Source: an uncultured Parabacteroides sp. (GTDB lineage Bacteria; Bacteroidota; Bacteroidia; Bacteroidales; Tannerellaceae). Taken from it: a DNA stretch of 42,253 nt. The DNA is taken from NCBI RefSeq assembly GCF_902493135.1, contig NZ_CABUOD010000042.1:1-42253 (forward strand), in the 5' to 3' direction. Made by a program: the position numbers and the translations under genes. The notes under the pieces are model-generated. The model saw nothing but the letters and a program-made list of their open reading frames with translations, made no database searches and was not told where the DNA came from. Positions within the stretch are counted from its first letter, which is position 1, and each line of letters opens with the position of its first letter. Below, piece by piece: positions 24,727-31,573 of this stretch.

Positions 24727-26064
24727 ATGACAATGATTGATAAGACTGTTTTTGAGAATAAGATAGCCGCATACTACACCTTAGGATGCAAGTTGAACTT
24801 CGCCGAAACTTCGACCATAGGGAAAGTCCTTGCCGAACAGGGCGTACGCAAAGCGCGTCCGGGTGAAAAGGCCGATATTTGCGTTGTCAACACCTGCTCT
24901 GTGACAGAACTTGCCGACAAGAAATGCCGCCAGGCGATCCGCCGGATCAGCAAGCAGCATGCGGGAGCGTTCATCGTCGTGACCGGCTGCTACGCCCAGT
25001 TGAAGCCGGAAGAGGTTTCGCACATCGAAGGGGTCGACCTCGTGTTGGGCGCCGAGCAGAAGCTGGACATACTCATGTATTTAGACGATCTGAAAAAGAA
25101 AGAAGAGGGAGGCGCCGTCATCGCTTCCCAAACGAAAGATATCCGCACCTTCTCCCCTTCCTGTTCGGCGGACGACCGTACGCGCCATTTCCTGAAAGTG
25201 CAGGACGGATGCGATTATTTCTGTTCCTATTGCACCATCCCGTTCGCCCGCGGACGTAGCCGCAACGGGACGATCGCCAGCATGGTGAAGCAGGCCGAAG
25301 AGGTTGCCGCGGGTGGGGGAAAAGAGATCGTGCTGACAGGCGTCAACATCGGCGACTTCGGGAAGAGCACCGGGGAGACGTTTATCGACCTGATCCGCGC
25401 CCTCGACGAGGTGGAAGGGATCGTGCGTTACCGCATCTCCTCCATCGAACCGAACCTGATCACGGACGAAGCGATCGATTTCGTGGCACGGAGCAAACGT
25501 TTCGCCCCTCATTTCCATATCCCGTTGCAAAGCGGGAGCGACGAGGTGCTGAAACTGATGCGCCGCCGTTACGACACGGCCCTGTTCCGGCATAAGATCG
25601 AAAAGATCAAGGAGGTCATGCCACACGCCTTTATCGGCGTCGATGTGATCGTCGGTACGCGAGGCGAGACGGATACCTGTTTCGAGGAGGCCCGCACCTT
25701 TATCGAAAGCCTGGACATCAGCCAGCTGCATGTGTTCAGCTATTCGGAACGGCCGGGTACGCAGGCGCTCAAAATCGACCATGTAGTCGACCCGAAGACC
25801 AAGCACGCCCGTAGCCAGCAATTGCTGGACATATCGGACCGCAAGCTCCATGCTTTCTATGAAGCGCATATCGGGCAAAAAGCCGACGTTTTGTTTGAAC
25901 AAACCCGCAAAGGAGGCATGATGCACGGCTTCACGGAGAATTATATCAAGGTAGAGATCCCGTACGACCACTCGTTGGTCAACGAAACCCGGCAGGTCAT
26001 ACTGGAAGGTTGGAACGAGGACAAAACGGCGTTAGTAGTAAAGATTATAGAATATGTGGAATAA
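24727..26064 (+). CDS. mtaB: tRNA (t6A37) methylthiotransferase MtaB
   Basis: MtaB adds a methylthio group to t6A at position 37 of tRNAs that read ANN codons, using two [4Fe-4S] clusters and S-adenosylmethionine. The 445-residue protein has the auxiliary-cluster cysteines Cys21 (GCKLNFAE), Cys57 (NTCSVT) and Cys88 (TGCYAQ). The radical-SAM motif CDYFCSYC gives Cys162, Cys166 and Cys169, and a C-terminal TRAM domain starts near residue 385. GCKLN distinguishes MtaB from MiaB and RimO. The gene overlaps the next one by 11 nt, so the two are translationally linked. An ATG at 24733 is an alternative start. Confidence 0.94.
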   Translation: MTMIDKTVFENKIAAYYTLGCKLNFAETSTIGKVLAEQGVRKARPGEKADICVVNTCSVTELADKKCRQAIRRISKQHAGAFIVVTGCYAQLKPEEVSHIEGVDLVLGAEQKLDILMYLDDLKKKEEGGAVIASQTKDIRTFSPSCSADDRTRHFLKVQDGCDYFCSYCTIPFARGRSRNGTIASMVKQAEEVAAGGGKEIVLTGVNIGDFGKSTGETFIDLIRALDEVEGIVRYRISSIEPNLITDEAIDFVARSKRFAPHFHIPLQSGSDEVLKLMRRRYDTALFRHKIEKIKEVMPHAFIGVDVIVGTRGETDTCFEEARTFIESLDISQLHVFSYSERPGTQALKIDHVVDPKTKHARSQQLLDISDRKLHAFYEAHIGQKADVLFEQTRKGGMMHGFTENYIKVEIPYDHSLVNETRQVILEGWNEDKTALVVKIIEYVE

Positions 26065-26944
26065 AATACAATATGCGCTTATCTATAGCTGGGTAAAAGT
26101 TCATGCCTTATTGCCGATGTGGGCGCTTTATATATTATCGGATATCCTCTATGGGCTGGTCTATAAGGTCGCCAGATACAGGGTGAAGGTCGTCAGGCAA
26201 AACATGAAAGCCTCTTTCCCCGATAAATCGGAGACGGAGTTGCGCCGGCTGGAACGCGAGTTCTACCACCATTTCACCGACTACGTGGTCGAGACGATCA
26301 AGCTCGCCCACATCTCCCTCGAAGAGTTGCAACGCCGGGCTTTCCTGAAAAACCCCGAACTGGTAGACAAGCTGATGGAGAAAGGGCACACCTGTTTCAT
26401 CCTCCTGATGGGACATTACGGCAACTGGGAATGGTTTTCCGGCTCGACCTCCCGTTTCAAGGACTCCCGCATCTACCAGATATACCGCCCCCTCAACAAC
26501 CAGGCTTTCGACCGCCTGTTCATCAACCTGCGCACGAAATTCGGCTCCTTCGGGATCAAAAAACAAGACACCGTGCGCGATGTCATCACCCTGAAGAAAA
26601 ACAAAACCCGTTGTGTCGTGATCTTTATCGCCGACCAGACGCCGAGCCGTAACAACCTGCACTACTGGACGAACTTCCTGAACCAGGATTCCTCCATCCT
26701 GACCGGCCCCGAACGCCTGGCCCGCAAACTGGATTTGCCTGTCATCTTCCTCGACACGAAGCAAGTGAAACGCGGCTACTATACCGTAGACATGAAACTG
26801 GTGACCGAGACTCCCAAAGAGACTCCCGAAAACTGGATCACCGAACAATATGCCCGCCTGATGGAAAAATGCATCCTTCGCAATCCGGCCGGCTGGCTTT
26901 GGACGCATAAGAGATGGAAACATAAGAGAGTTGACAATGCATAA
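26054..26944 (+). CDS. LpxL/HtrB-family lysophospholipid (lipid A late) acyltransferase
   Basis: This 296-residue membrane-associated acyltransferase is related to LpxL/HtrB, which adds secondary acyl chains to lipid A from acyl-ACP. The catalytic HX4E motif is HYGNWE in LLMGHYGNWEWFSG. An N-terminal hydrophobic helix (about 13-37) anchors it, and family-typical FIADQTPSR and NPAGWLWTHKRWK are present. Its ATG lies inside the 3' end of mtaB. The stop codon falls within a run of TTGACAAT-type short repeats, and the last residues (RVDNA) come from that repeat, suggesting the original end was altered. Confidence 0.9.
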   Translation: MWNKIQYALIYSWVKVHALLPMWALYILSDILYGLVYKVARYRVKVVRQNMKASFPDKSETELRRLEREFYHHFTDYVVETIKLAHISLEELQRRAFLKNPELVDKLMEKGHTCFILLMGHYGNWEWFSGSTSRFKDSRIYQIYRPLNNQAFDRLFINLRTKFGSFGIKKQDTVRDVITLKKNKTRCVVIFIADQTPSRNNLHYWTNFLNQDSSILTGPERLARKLDLPVIFLDTKQVKRGYYTVDMKLVTETPKETPENWITEQYARLMEKCILRNPAGWLWTHKRWKHKRVDNA

Positions 26945-26964
26945 TTGACAATCGACAATTAGCA
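26930..26964. repeat. TTGACAAT direct-repeat cluster
   Basis: TTGACAAT occurs at 26931 and 26945 and a variant TCGACAATT follows from 26953. The repeat straddles the acyltransferase stop codon. Similar TTGACA(G/A)TT pieces lie between other genes at about 7492 and 10477. Confidence 0.5.
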
Positions 26965-26989
26965 ACAACATCAAAAAAGAAGGTACGAT

Positions 26990-28030
26990 ATGGAAACAAA
27001 CACGAATCGTCAATTCAAACGTCTTGCCGTCGTTATCCTGAACTGGAACGGCCGGGCGCTGATGGAGGAGTTCCTGCCCTCCGTCGTCGCTTACACGCCC
27101 GGCGAACGGGCGGATGTAATCGTTGCCGACAACGGCTCAACGGACGATTCCATCGAGATGCTGAAGACAAAGTTCCCGACGGTCGGCATCATCCGGCTGG
27201 ATAAGAACTACGGCTTTGCCGAGGGATATAACCAGGCATTGAAGCACATCGGACACGAATACACGGTTCTGCTCAACAGCGATGTCGAAGTCACTCCGGG
27301 ATGGCTGGATGCCCCCGTCGCCGCGATGGATGCCGACAGGAGCATAGCCGGGGTCCAGCCCAAGATACGCGCCCAACGGAACAAGGAATATTTCGAGTAT
27401 GCCGGAGCGGCAGGGGGATATATGGACCGGTACGGCTATCCGTACTGCCGCGGACGCGTCCTGCACGTCGTCGAGAAAGACGCCGGACAATATGACACGC
27501 CTGCCGACCTGCTCTGGGCCACGGGCGCCTGCCTGTTCGTCCGTACGGCCACTTACAAAGAGGTGGGCGGCCTCGATGCCGGGTTCTTTGCCCACCAGGA
27601 AGAGATCGATATGTGCTGGCGGCTACGTTCGCGCGGCTACCGGCTGGTCTGTACGCCGTCGTCGGTCGTGTACCACGTGGGAGGCGCGACGCTGAATGTC
27701 GAGAGTCCGCGCAAGACATTCCTCAACTTCCGTAACAACCTGCTGATGCTATATAAGAATTTGCCGGAAAAGGATTTGAAGCACGTGATGCGTGCACGTT
27801 TCTGGCTGGACTATATTGCCGCAGCCAAGTTTCTGCTGACCGGCCATTCCCCGAACGCCCGCGCGGTGTATGAGGCCCGGAAGGCGTTCCACGAGCTAAG
27901 ACCGTCTTACGAACCGGTCCGCCGTGAGAATCTCGCCAAAACAAAACTTTCCGACATTCCGGAGCTGCGAAAAGGAAGCCTGATCTTAGCGTTCTATTTA
28001 CAGGGGAAAAAGAGATTTACGGAACTATGA
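26990..28030 (+). CDS. Family 2 glycosyltransferase
   Basis: This 346-residue GT-A fold enzyme transfers a sugar from a nucleotide donor, probably for surface polysaccharide or glycoprotein synthesis. The N-terminal domain shows LAVVILNWNG, the nucleotide site VADNGSTDDSIE and LLNSDVEV as the DxD-equivalent metal site. The acceptor region contains WATGACLFVR and DMCWRLRSRG. The product resembles rhamnosyltransferase-type GT2 proteins. There is no membrane helix. It starts 45 nt after the acyltransferase in the same direction, possibly in one transcript with mtaB. Donor and acceptor are unknown. Confidence 0.9.
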   Translation: METNTNRQFKRLAVVILNWNGRALMEEFLPSVVAYTPGERADVIVADNGSTDDSIEMLKTKFPTVGIIRLDKNYGFAEGYNQALKHIGHEYTVLLNSDVEVTPGWLDAPVAAMDADRSIAGVQPKIRAQRNKEYFEYAGAAGGYMDRYGYPYCRGRVLHVVEKDAGQYDTPADLLWATGACLFVRTATYKEVGGLDAGFFAHQEEIDMCWRLRSRGYRLVCTPSSVVYHVGGATLNVESPRKTFLNFRNNLLMLYKNLPEKDLKHVMRARFWLDYIAAAKFLLTGHSPNARAVYEARKAFHELRPSYEPVRRENLAKTKLSDIPELRKGSLILAFYLQGKKRFTEL

Positions 28031-28086
28031 ACAGAGAGAATTTTGCAGGCAAACGGACAAGTACGGACAGATATAAAAACAACATT

Positions 28087-28731
28087 TTACAGGTTCGAGT
28101 GTTGCAAAATGTCGATCATGATCGGCTTGAAACCGCTCACGAAACACTCCACGGCGATCACCATCAGGATCAATCCCATCAGGCGCATCATGACGTTATT
28201 GCCCGTCTCGCCCATATAGCGGTTCAGACGGGTGGAGGCGCGGAGGATCAGGTAGGTGATGAAATAGATCAAGCCGATCGTCCCGATCAGGATGCACTTC
28301 TTTGCCAATGTCACGGCATCGTCCATCAGCATCAGGGCATTGGCGATCGCACCGGGACCGCAAAGCATCGGGATGGCAAGGGGCGTAATGGAAATATCGT
28401 TCACATACGTCTTCACCTCCTCTTCTTTCAGCTTGGCTTTCGCATAGCGTGCCTGCAACATGTCGAAGCCGATCGTGAAGATGATGATGCCGCCCGCAAT
28501 GCGGAACCCGTTGGTCGAAATACCGAAGAACTTGAACAGGAACTGGCCGGAGAACGTGAAAACCATCAACGTCATAAACGACACGATCGTGGCGCGGCGG
28601 ACAATGACACGGCGCTGCTCCTCACTCATGCCATTCGTCATGGTCAGGAAGACAGGCATCGTGCCCAACGGATTCGTTAACGTAAAGAACGAGGTAAAGC
28701 ATAATAGAAAGAAAGGCAACAATGATTCCAT
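28087..28731 (-). CDS. MarC family integral membrane protein
   Basis: This 214-residue protein has six hydrophobic helices. The MarC family signature is split over the protein: FTLTNPLGTMPVFL near the N-terminus and ITPLAIPMLCGPGAIANAL in the middle. MarC was once linked to multiple antibiotic resistance, but this was not upheld, and the family function is unresolved; transport of small solutes is often assumed. It lies downstream of the hydrogenase gene on the same strand, with 123 nt between them that contain an orphan coding tail. Confidence 0.88.
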   Translation of the reverse strand: MESLLPFFLLCFTSFFTLTNPLGTMPVFLTMTNGMSEEQRRVIVRRATIVSFMTLMVFTFSGQFLFKFFGISTNGFRIAGGIIIFTIGFDMLQARYAKAKLKEEEVKTYVNDISITPLAIPMLCGPGAIANALMLMDDAVTLAKKCILIGTIGLIYFITYLILRASTRLNRYMGETGNNVMMRLMGLILMVIAVECFVSGFKPIMIDILQHSNL

Positions 28732-28755
28732 GATAATACTATAATTTAAATTATT

Positions 28756-28854
28756 TTATTCTTCTCCCACCAAATAAGCAGACACGAGCCAATGGTTCAG
28801 CTTGTCCCCGTCTGTCCCGGCGGCTTCGGGAATGCCGGCCGTGAAGGTATGCGC
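28756..28854 (-). pseudogene. Orphan 32-codon coding tail after the hydrogenase stop
   Basis: Immediately after the hydrogenase TAA, and in the same frame, 32 sense codons are followed by another TAA (28756-28758). The peptide has natural composition (AGIPEAAGTDGDKLNHWL, ending VSAYLVGEE) and GC-rich codons like the surrounding genes, and it has no start codon. It looks like the C-terminus of a protein whose body has been lost, or a readthrough extension of the hydrogenase. I could not assign a family. Confidence 0.4.
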
Positions 28855-30300
28855 TTAGTATCTGGTAAGCTCTTTAAGCAACTGCTTCTGCCCGGAAGCC
28901 CTGTCGCCATGCACGCACGGGCCTGTCACACAACCGCCTTCGCAGGCCATCACCTCGATGAATTGTCCCGGAGCCTTGCCCGTCTTGGCGTAGGCACGTA
29001 GCAGGGCGACGTTCTTCTTCGTCAGGTTGGCCACCTGGATCGTATTCAAGCTGGCATCCTGGTCTTCTTTCAAGTAGACCTTCACCGCATTGATCACACC
29101 GCCTGCTTGCGCAAATCCATGCGCCTCACGTACGGAGTTACGCAAAACGGAGAACGGCTGCGCCTCCTCGATCTTGATCTCCATACCGGCCAGCACGGAA
29201 CCGACCTCTTCGAACGTGAGCGTGAAGTCCACACACGGGTCCATCTTCACCTCTTTCCGCTTCGCCACGCACGGGCCGACGAACACGATCTTGGCATCCG
29301 GATATTTCTCCTTCACGATCCGGGCGGTGTAGTACATGGGCGAACCGGTAGTCGAAATATATTTCTTCAAGTCCGGGATATGCTTCTCGGCAAGCTGGAT
29401 ATAGGAAGGACAACAACTGGTCGTCATGAAGGGCTGGCCTTCCGCCAACTTTTCCTTCAGCTCTTCGGCTTCACGGCGGGTCGTCTCCATCGCACCTTGC
29501 GCCACCTCGACGACTTCGAGGAAGCCCAGCGACTTGATGGCGCCGTAGACCTTCTCGACCGGAGCCGAAAACTGGGCCAGGATGGACGGGGCGACAATGG
29601 CCACCATCGGTTCCTTGTTGCGCAGGCGTTGCAGGATATCGAACACCTGCGATATCTCGAAGATCGCTCCGAAAGGACAGGCGTTCACGCATTTGCCGCA
29701 ATAGATACATTTGGACTCGTCGATATGTTCCACCCCGTACTCGTCCTTGCTGATCGCCTTCACCGGACAGACCTCCTCGCAAGGGATCGGGATATACACG
29801 ATGGCATGATAGGGGCAGTTCTGGTGGCATTTGCCGCAACTGATGCAGGTGTCGTGGTCGATCTCCGCCTGCCCGTTCTTCTTGAAGCGGATCGCGTCTT
29901 TCGGGCAGTTCATGTAGCAACTGCGTGCTACGCAGCCACGGCAAAGGTTCGTAATCTCATAGTTCACCTGCACGCAGGACGAACAGGCTTCATCCACCAC
30001 GCACATCAGGTTCTCCTTCTTGTTTTCCGAACGGAGCAGGGCTTGTTTGGCATATTCGGACAGAGGGGTCAGCTCGTCCACCTCGTCCTGCATATCGAAT
30101 CCGAGCAACGGCAATGTCTTGTATTTCCACACGGCCCGCTCCTTGTGCACACAGCAACGGCCGATGACCTTAGACTTACGGGGACTCAACTCGATAGGCA
30201 ACCGGTCTATCTCTTCGAGCAGACGGTTTTCCTTCCAAAGTTTCACTAACTTCGCCAGCAATCCGTGGCGGACAATCATTACGTTGTTGGTAAATGCCAT
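28855..30300 (-). CDS. Monomeric [FeFe]-hydrogenase with ferredoxin-like domain
   Basis: This cytoplasmic enzyme makes or oxidises H2 with ferredoxin as probable partner. The 481-residue protein has many N-terminal cysteine motifs for [4Fe-4S] clusters (CRGCVARSCYMNCP 120-133, CISCGKCHQNCP 152-163, CIYCGKCVNACP 198-209). The H-cluster domain follows. All H-cluster cysteines are present: Cys296 and Cys297 in TSCCPSY, Cys344 in VGPCVAKRKE, and Cys453 and Cys457 in EVMACEGGCVTG. The variant motifs (SY for GW, VGPC for MPC, GPC for GGG) differ from the classical clostridial group A and suggest group B, an inference I could not test. No hydE, hydF or hydG is in the window. A perfect promoter precedes it. 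Confidence 0.85.
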   Translation of the reverse strand: MAFTNNVMIVRHGLLAKLVKLWKENRLLEEIDRLPIELSPRKSKVIGRCCVHKERAVWKYKTLPLLGFDMQDEVDELTPLSEYAKQALLRSENKKENLMCVVDEACSSCVQVNYEITNLCRGCVARSCYMNCPKDAIRFKKNGQAEIDHDTCISCGKCHQNCPYHAIVYIPIPCEEVCPVKAISKDEYGVEHIDESKCIYCGKCVNACPFGAIFEISQVFDILQRLRNKEPMVAIVAPSILAQFSAPVEKVYGAIKSLGFLEVVEVAQGAMETTRREAEELKEKLAEGQPFMTTSCCPSYIQLAEKHIPDLKKYISTTGSPMYYTARIVKEKYPDAKIVFVGPCVAKRKEVKMDPCVDFTLTFEEVGSVLAGMEIKIEEAQPFSVLRNSVREAHGFAQAGGVINAVKVYLKEDQDASLNTIQVANLTKKNVALLRAYAKTGKAPGQFIEVMACEGGCVTGPCVHGDRASGQKQLLKELTRY

Positions 30301-30332
30301 GGTGAATTATATTATTTGTGCTTTATATGGCA

Positions 30333-30363
30333 CAAAGATACATCGCATAGCCCCTCTCGCAAA
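30333..30363 (-). promoter_or_regulatory. Promoter of the [FeFe]-hydrogenase gene
   Basis: On the minus strand TTTG (30363-30360) and TATCTTTG (30340-30333) match the Bacteroidetes consensus perfectly with a 19-bp spacer. Transcription would start near 30326, 26 nt before the ATG at 30300. Confidence 0.8.
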
Positions 30364-30395
30364 AAAACGAGGCCCACTAAGCAGTGAATATTTGT

Positions 30396-30461
30396 TAAAC
30401 TATGCTTTGCCTCATACAAAACATAGTTTTCATGCACAGAAAGCTATGTTTTCCTTGTTAT
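30396..30461. repeat. Three degenerate 22-bp repeat units
   Basis: Three 13-bp motifs related to AAAACTATGTTTT are centred at 30402, 30424 and 30446, exactly 22 bp apart: TAAACTATGCTTT (30396-30408), AAAACATAGTTTT (30418-30430, inverted) and AAAGCTATGTTTT (30440-30452). Neighbouring copies can pair in two mutually exclusive ways. Period and core match the array at 9675-9806. The group sits just upstream of the hydrogenase -33 box. Confidence 0.6.
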
Positions 30462-30627
30462 CGTGACAAATGACAATATTACAATATTACAATATTACAA
30501 TAACGGAAAAGACATAATCCCCTCCCTATAGAAATAGTATTATATATATAATATATATATAATACTATTTTACTATAAGATAAATTCTCTTTCAAACTAA
30601 TTGTAATATTGTCATTTGTCACGATAA
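30458..30627. repeat. 170-bp element with 28-bp inverted ends and central palindrome
   Basis: Perfect 28-bp inverted copies (30458-30485 and 30600-30627) bound the element. Inside lies a perfect palindrome with 19-bp arms (30532-30550, 30552-30570) around one base. A 9-bp direct repeat (ACAATATTA, three copies) follows from the left arm. The right arm contains the last codons and stop of folB. No target-site duplication is visible. Confidence 0.85.
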
Positions 30628-30992
30628 GGTGGTAGAAACGTCTCGCCAAGAAGGATCGACGCGCTATGGACATCGCCTCCGAAAGGAGGGTTTAACTTAC
30701 TAAATTTCAATTCGATACCGGTCAACTCAGGGAAGCGTTCTTTCAGGGCATACACAATCCGTCCCGCCGCATGTTCGATCAGCCTGGAAGGGATATCCAT
30801 CTGCTCTTTTACAACCGCATAGACGGCGGCATAGTCGATCGTATCGTCCAGTTCGTCACTCTTCACGGCCTGTTCCAACGGAGCCGTAAGGGTCAGATTC
30901 ACAACGAAATTGTTCCCCACCTTCGTCTCCTGCGGCATTACACCGTGGTAGGCATAGAATCTCATTTCCTCCAGTACTATCTTTGTTGTCAT
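30612..30992 (-). CDS. folB: Dihydroneopterin aldolase
   Basis: FolB cleaves 7,8-dihydroneopterin to 6-hydroxymethyl-dihydropterin in folate synthesis. The 126-residue length and motifs are typical: MRFYAYHGVMPQET near the N-terminus with the pterin-site tyrosine and histidine, the central DTIDYAAVYAVV, LIEHAAGRI with the conserved Glu, and the catalytic lysine region ELKFSKLNPPFGGDV. The last five codons and the stop lie in the right arm of the inverted-repeat element, so the C-terminal end (PPYRDK) may be set by it. It diverges from the bactofilin gene across 116 nt. Confidence 0.94.
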   Translation of the reverse strand: MTTKIVLEEMRFYAYHGVMPQETKVGNNFVVNLTLTAPLEQAVKSDELDDTIDYAAVYAVVKEQMDIPSRLIEHAAGRIVYALKERFPELTGIELKFSKLNPPFGGDVHSASILLGETFLPPYRDK

Positions 30993-31051
30993 AATTCGTT
31001 ATTTTATCTGTAAATGTAAATAAAGTAAACCTTTCTGCCAAAAAATAGTCT

Positions 31052-31059
31052 TATATTTG
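31052..31059 (+). promoter_or_regulatory. -7 box of the bactofilin gene
   Basis: TATATTTG is a perfect TAnnTTTG, 49 nt before the ATG at 31109. TTTC upstream is 16 bp away, shorter than usual, so the -33 element is uncertain. Confidence 0.5.
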
Positions 31060-31108
31060 CGATATGCAGAGACGTACGGCCGTGCGTCTCTAACAAACAA
31101 TACGAAAT

Positions 31109-31480
31109 ATGATGGGAATAAAGCAAAAAGAAGAAAACACGAATGGCGGCCTGCATAACACCCTCGCCGCCGGCACGACCGTTAAAGGCGACATTGTGAC
31201 GGAAACAGACTTCCGCCTGGATGGAAAAATCGAAGGAAACGTAAATTGTAGCGGCAAGATCGTAATCGGCCCGAAAGGGAACGTGACGGGAAACATCGTT
31301 TCCGCCAATGCCGAAATATTGGGGGAAGTGGAAGGCTCCGTGCAGGTCAGCGCCAAACTTGTCCTGAAAGCGACCGCCGTCATCCAAGGCGACATATTCG
31401 CCCAAACCCTGGAGATCGAACCGAACGCCCGCTTCAACGGGGTCTGCAAGATGTCAGGAGAAAAAAGCATAGCCAAATAA
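31109..31480 (+). CDS. Bactofilin, polymer-forming cytoskeletal protein
   Basis: Bactofilins self-assemble without nucleotides into filaments that organise cell-wall enzymes and polarity. The 123-residue protein has the characteristic right-handed beta-helix with hydrophobic and glycine residues every five to seven positions (GTTVKGDIVTETDFRLDG, VNCSGKIVIGPKGNV, VIQGDIFAQTLEI). Short non-helical ends flank the core. No transmembrane segment or peptidase partner is adjacent. It has its own promoter and terminator, so it is probably expressed alone. Confidence 0.92.
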   Translation: MMGIKQKEENTNGGLHNTLAAGTTVKGDIVTETDFRLDGKIEGNVNCSGKIVIGPKGNVTGNIVSANAEILGEVEGSVQVSAKLVLKATAVIQGDIFAQTLEIEPNARFNGVCKMSGEKSIAK

Positions 31481-31505
31481 AACCGGGCTTATCAATCGAC
31501 ATGAA

Positions 31506-31550
31506 TCAGGCACGGATGACACACCACATGGCATCCGTGCCTGAAAGATT
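31506..31550 (+). terminator. Rho-independent terminator of the bactofilin gene
   Basis: Perfect 13-bp arms TCAGGCACGGATG (31506-31518) and CATCCGTGCCTGA (31532-31544) enclose a 13-nt loop. A T-run follows (31549-31553). It lies 26 nt after the bactofilin stop, and the convergent glucanotransferase gene begins just beyond. Confidence 0.85.
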
Positions 31551-31573
31551 TTTAAGGAGAGGGGTTCCTCCTT

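Larger units (their letters stand above)
30301..30611. other. Repeat-rich intergenic region, hydrogenase / folB
   Basis: This 311-nt region has no gene. From left to right it holds the hydrogenase promoter (30333-30363), a decayed array of the 22-bp repeat (30396-30461), and most of an inverted-repeat element with a central AT palindrome (30458-30627) that reaches into the end of folB. Confidence 0.8.

Noticed and set aside
29107..30249. 380-codon open frame opposite the hydrogenase gene
   Set aside because: It is the reverse-strand shadow of a gene with clear cluster motifs, and it shows no domain of its own. The same holds for long frames opposite the TonB receptor (18417-19508) and the glucanotransferase (31655-32653).
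30458..30627. Proven transposable element
   Set aside because: The inverted ends fit, but flanking bases show no target-site duplication and there is no second copy in the window, so I list it only as a repeat.
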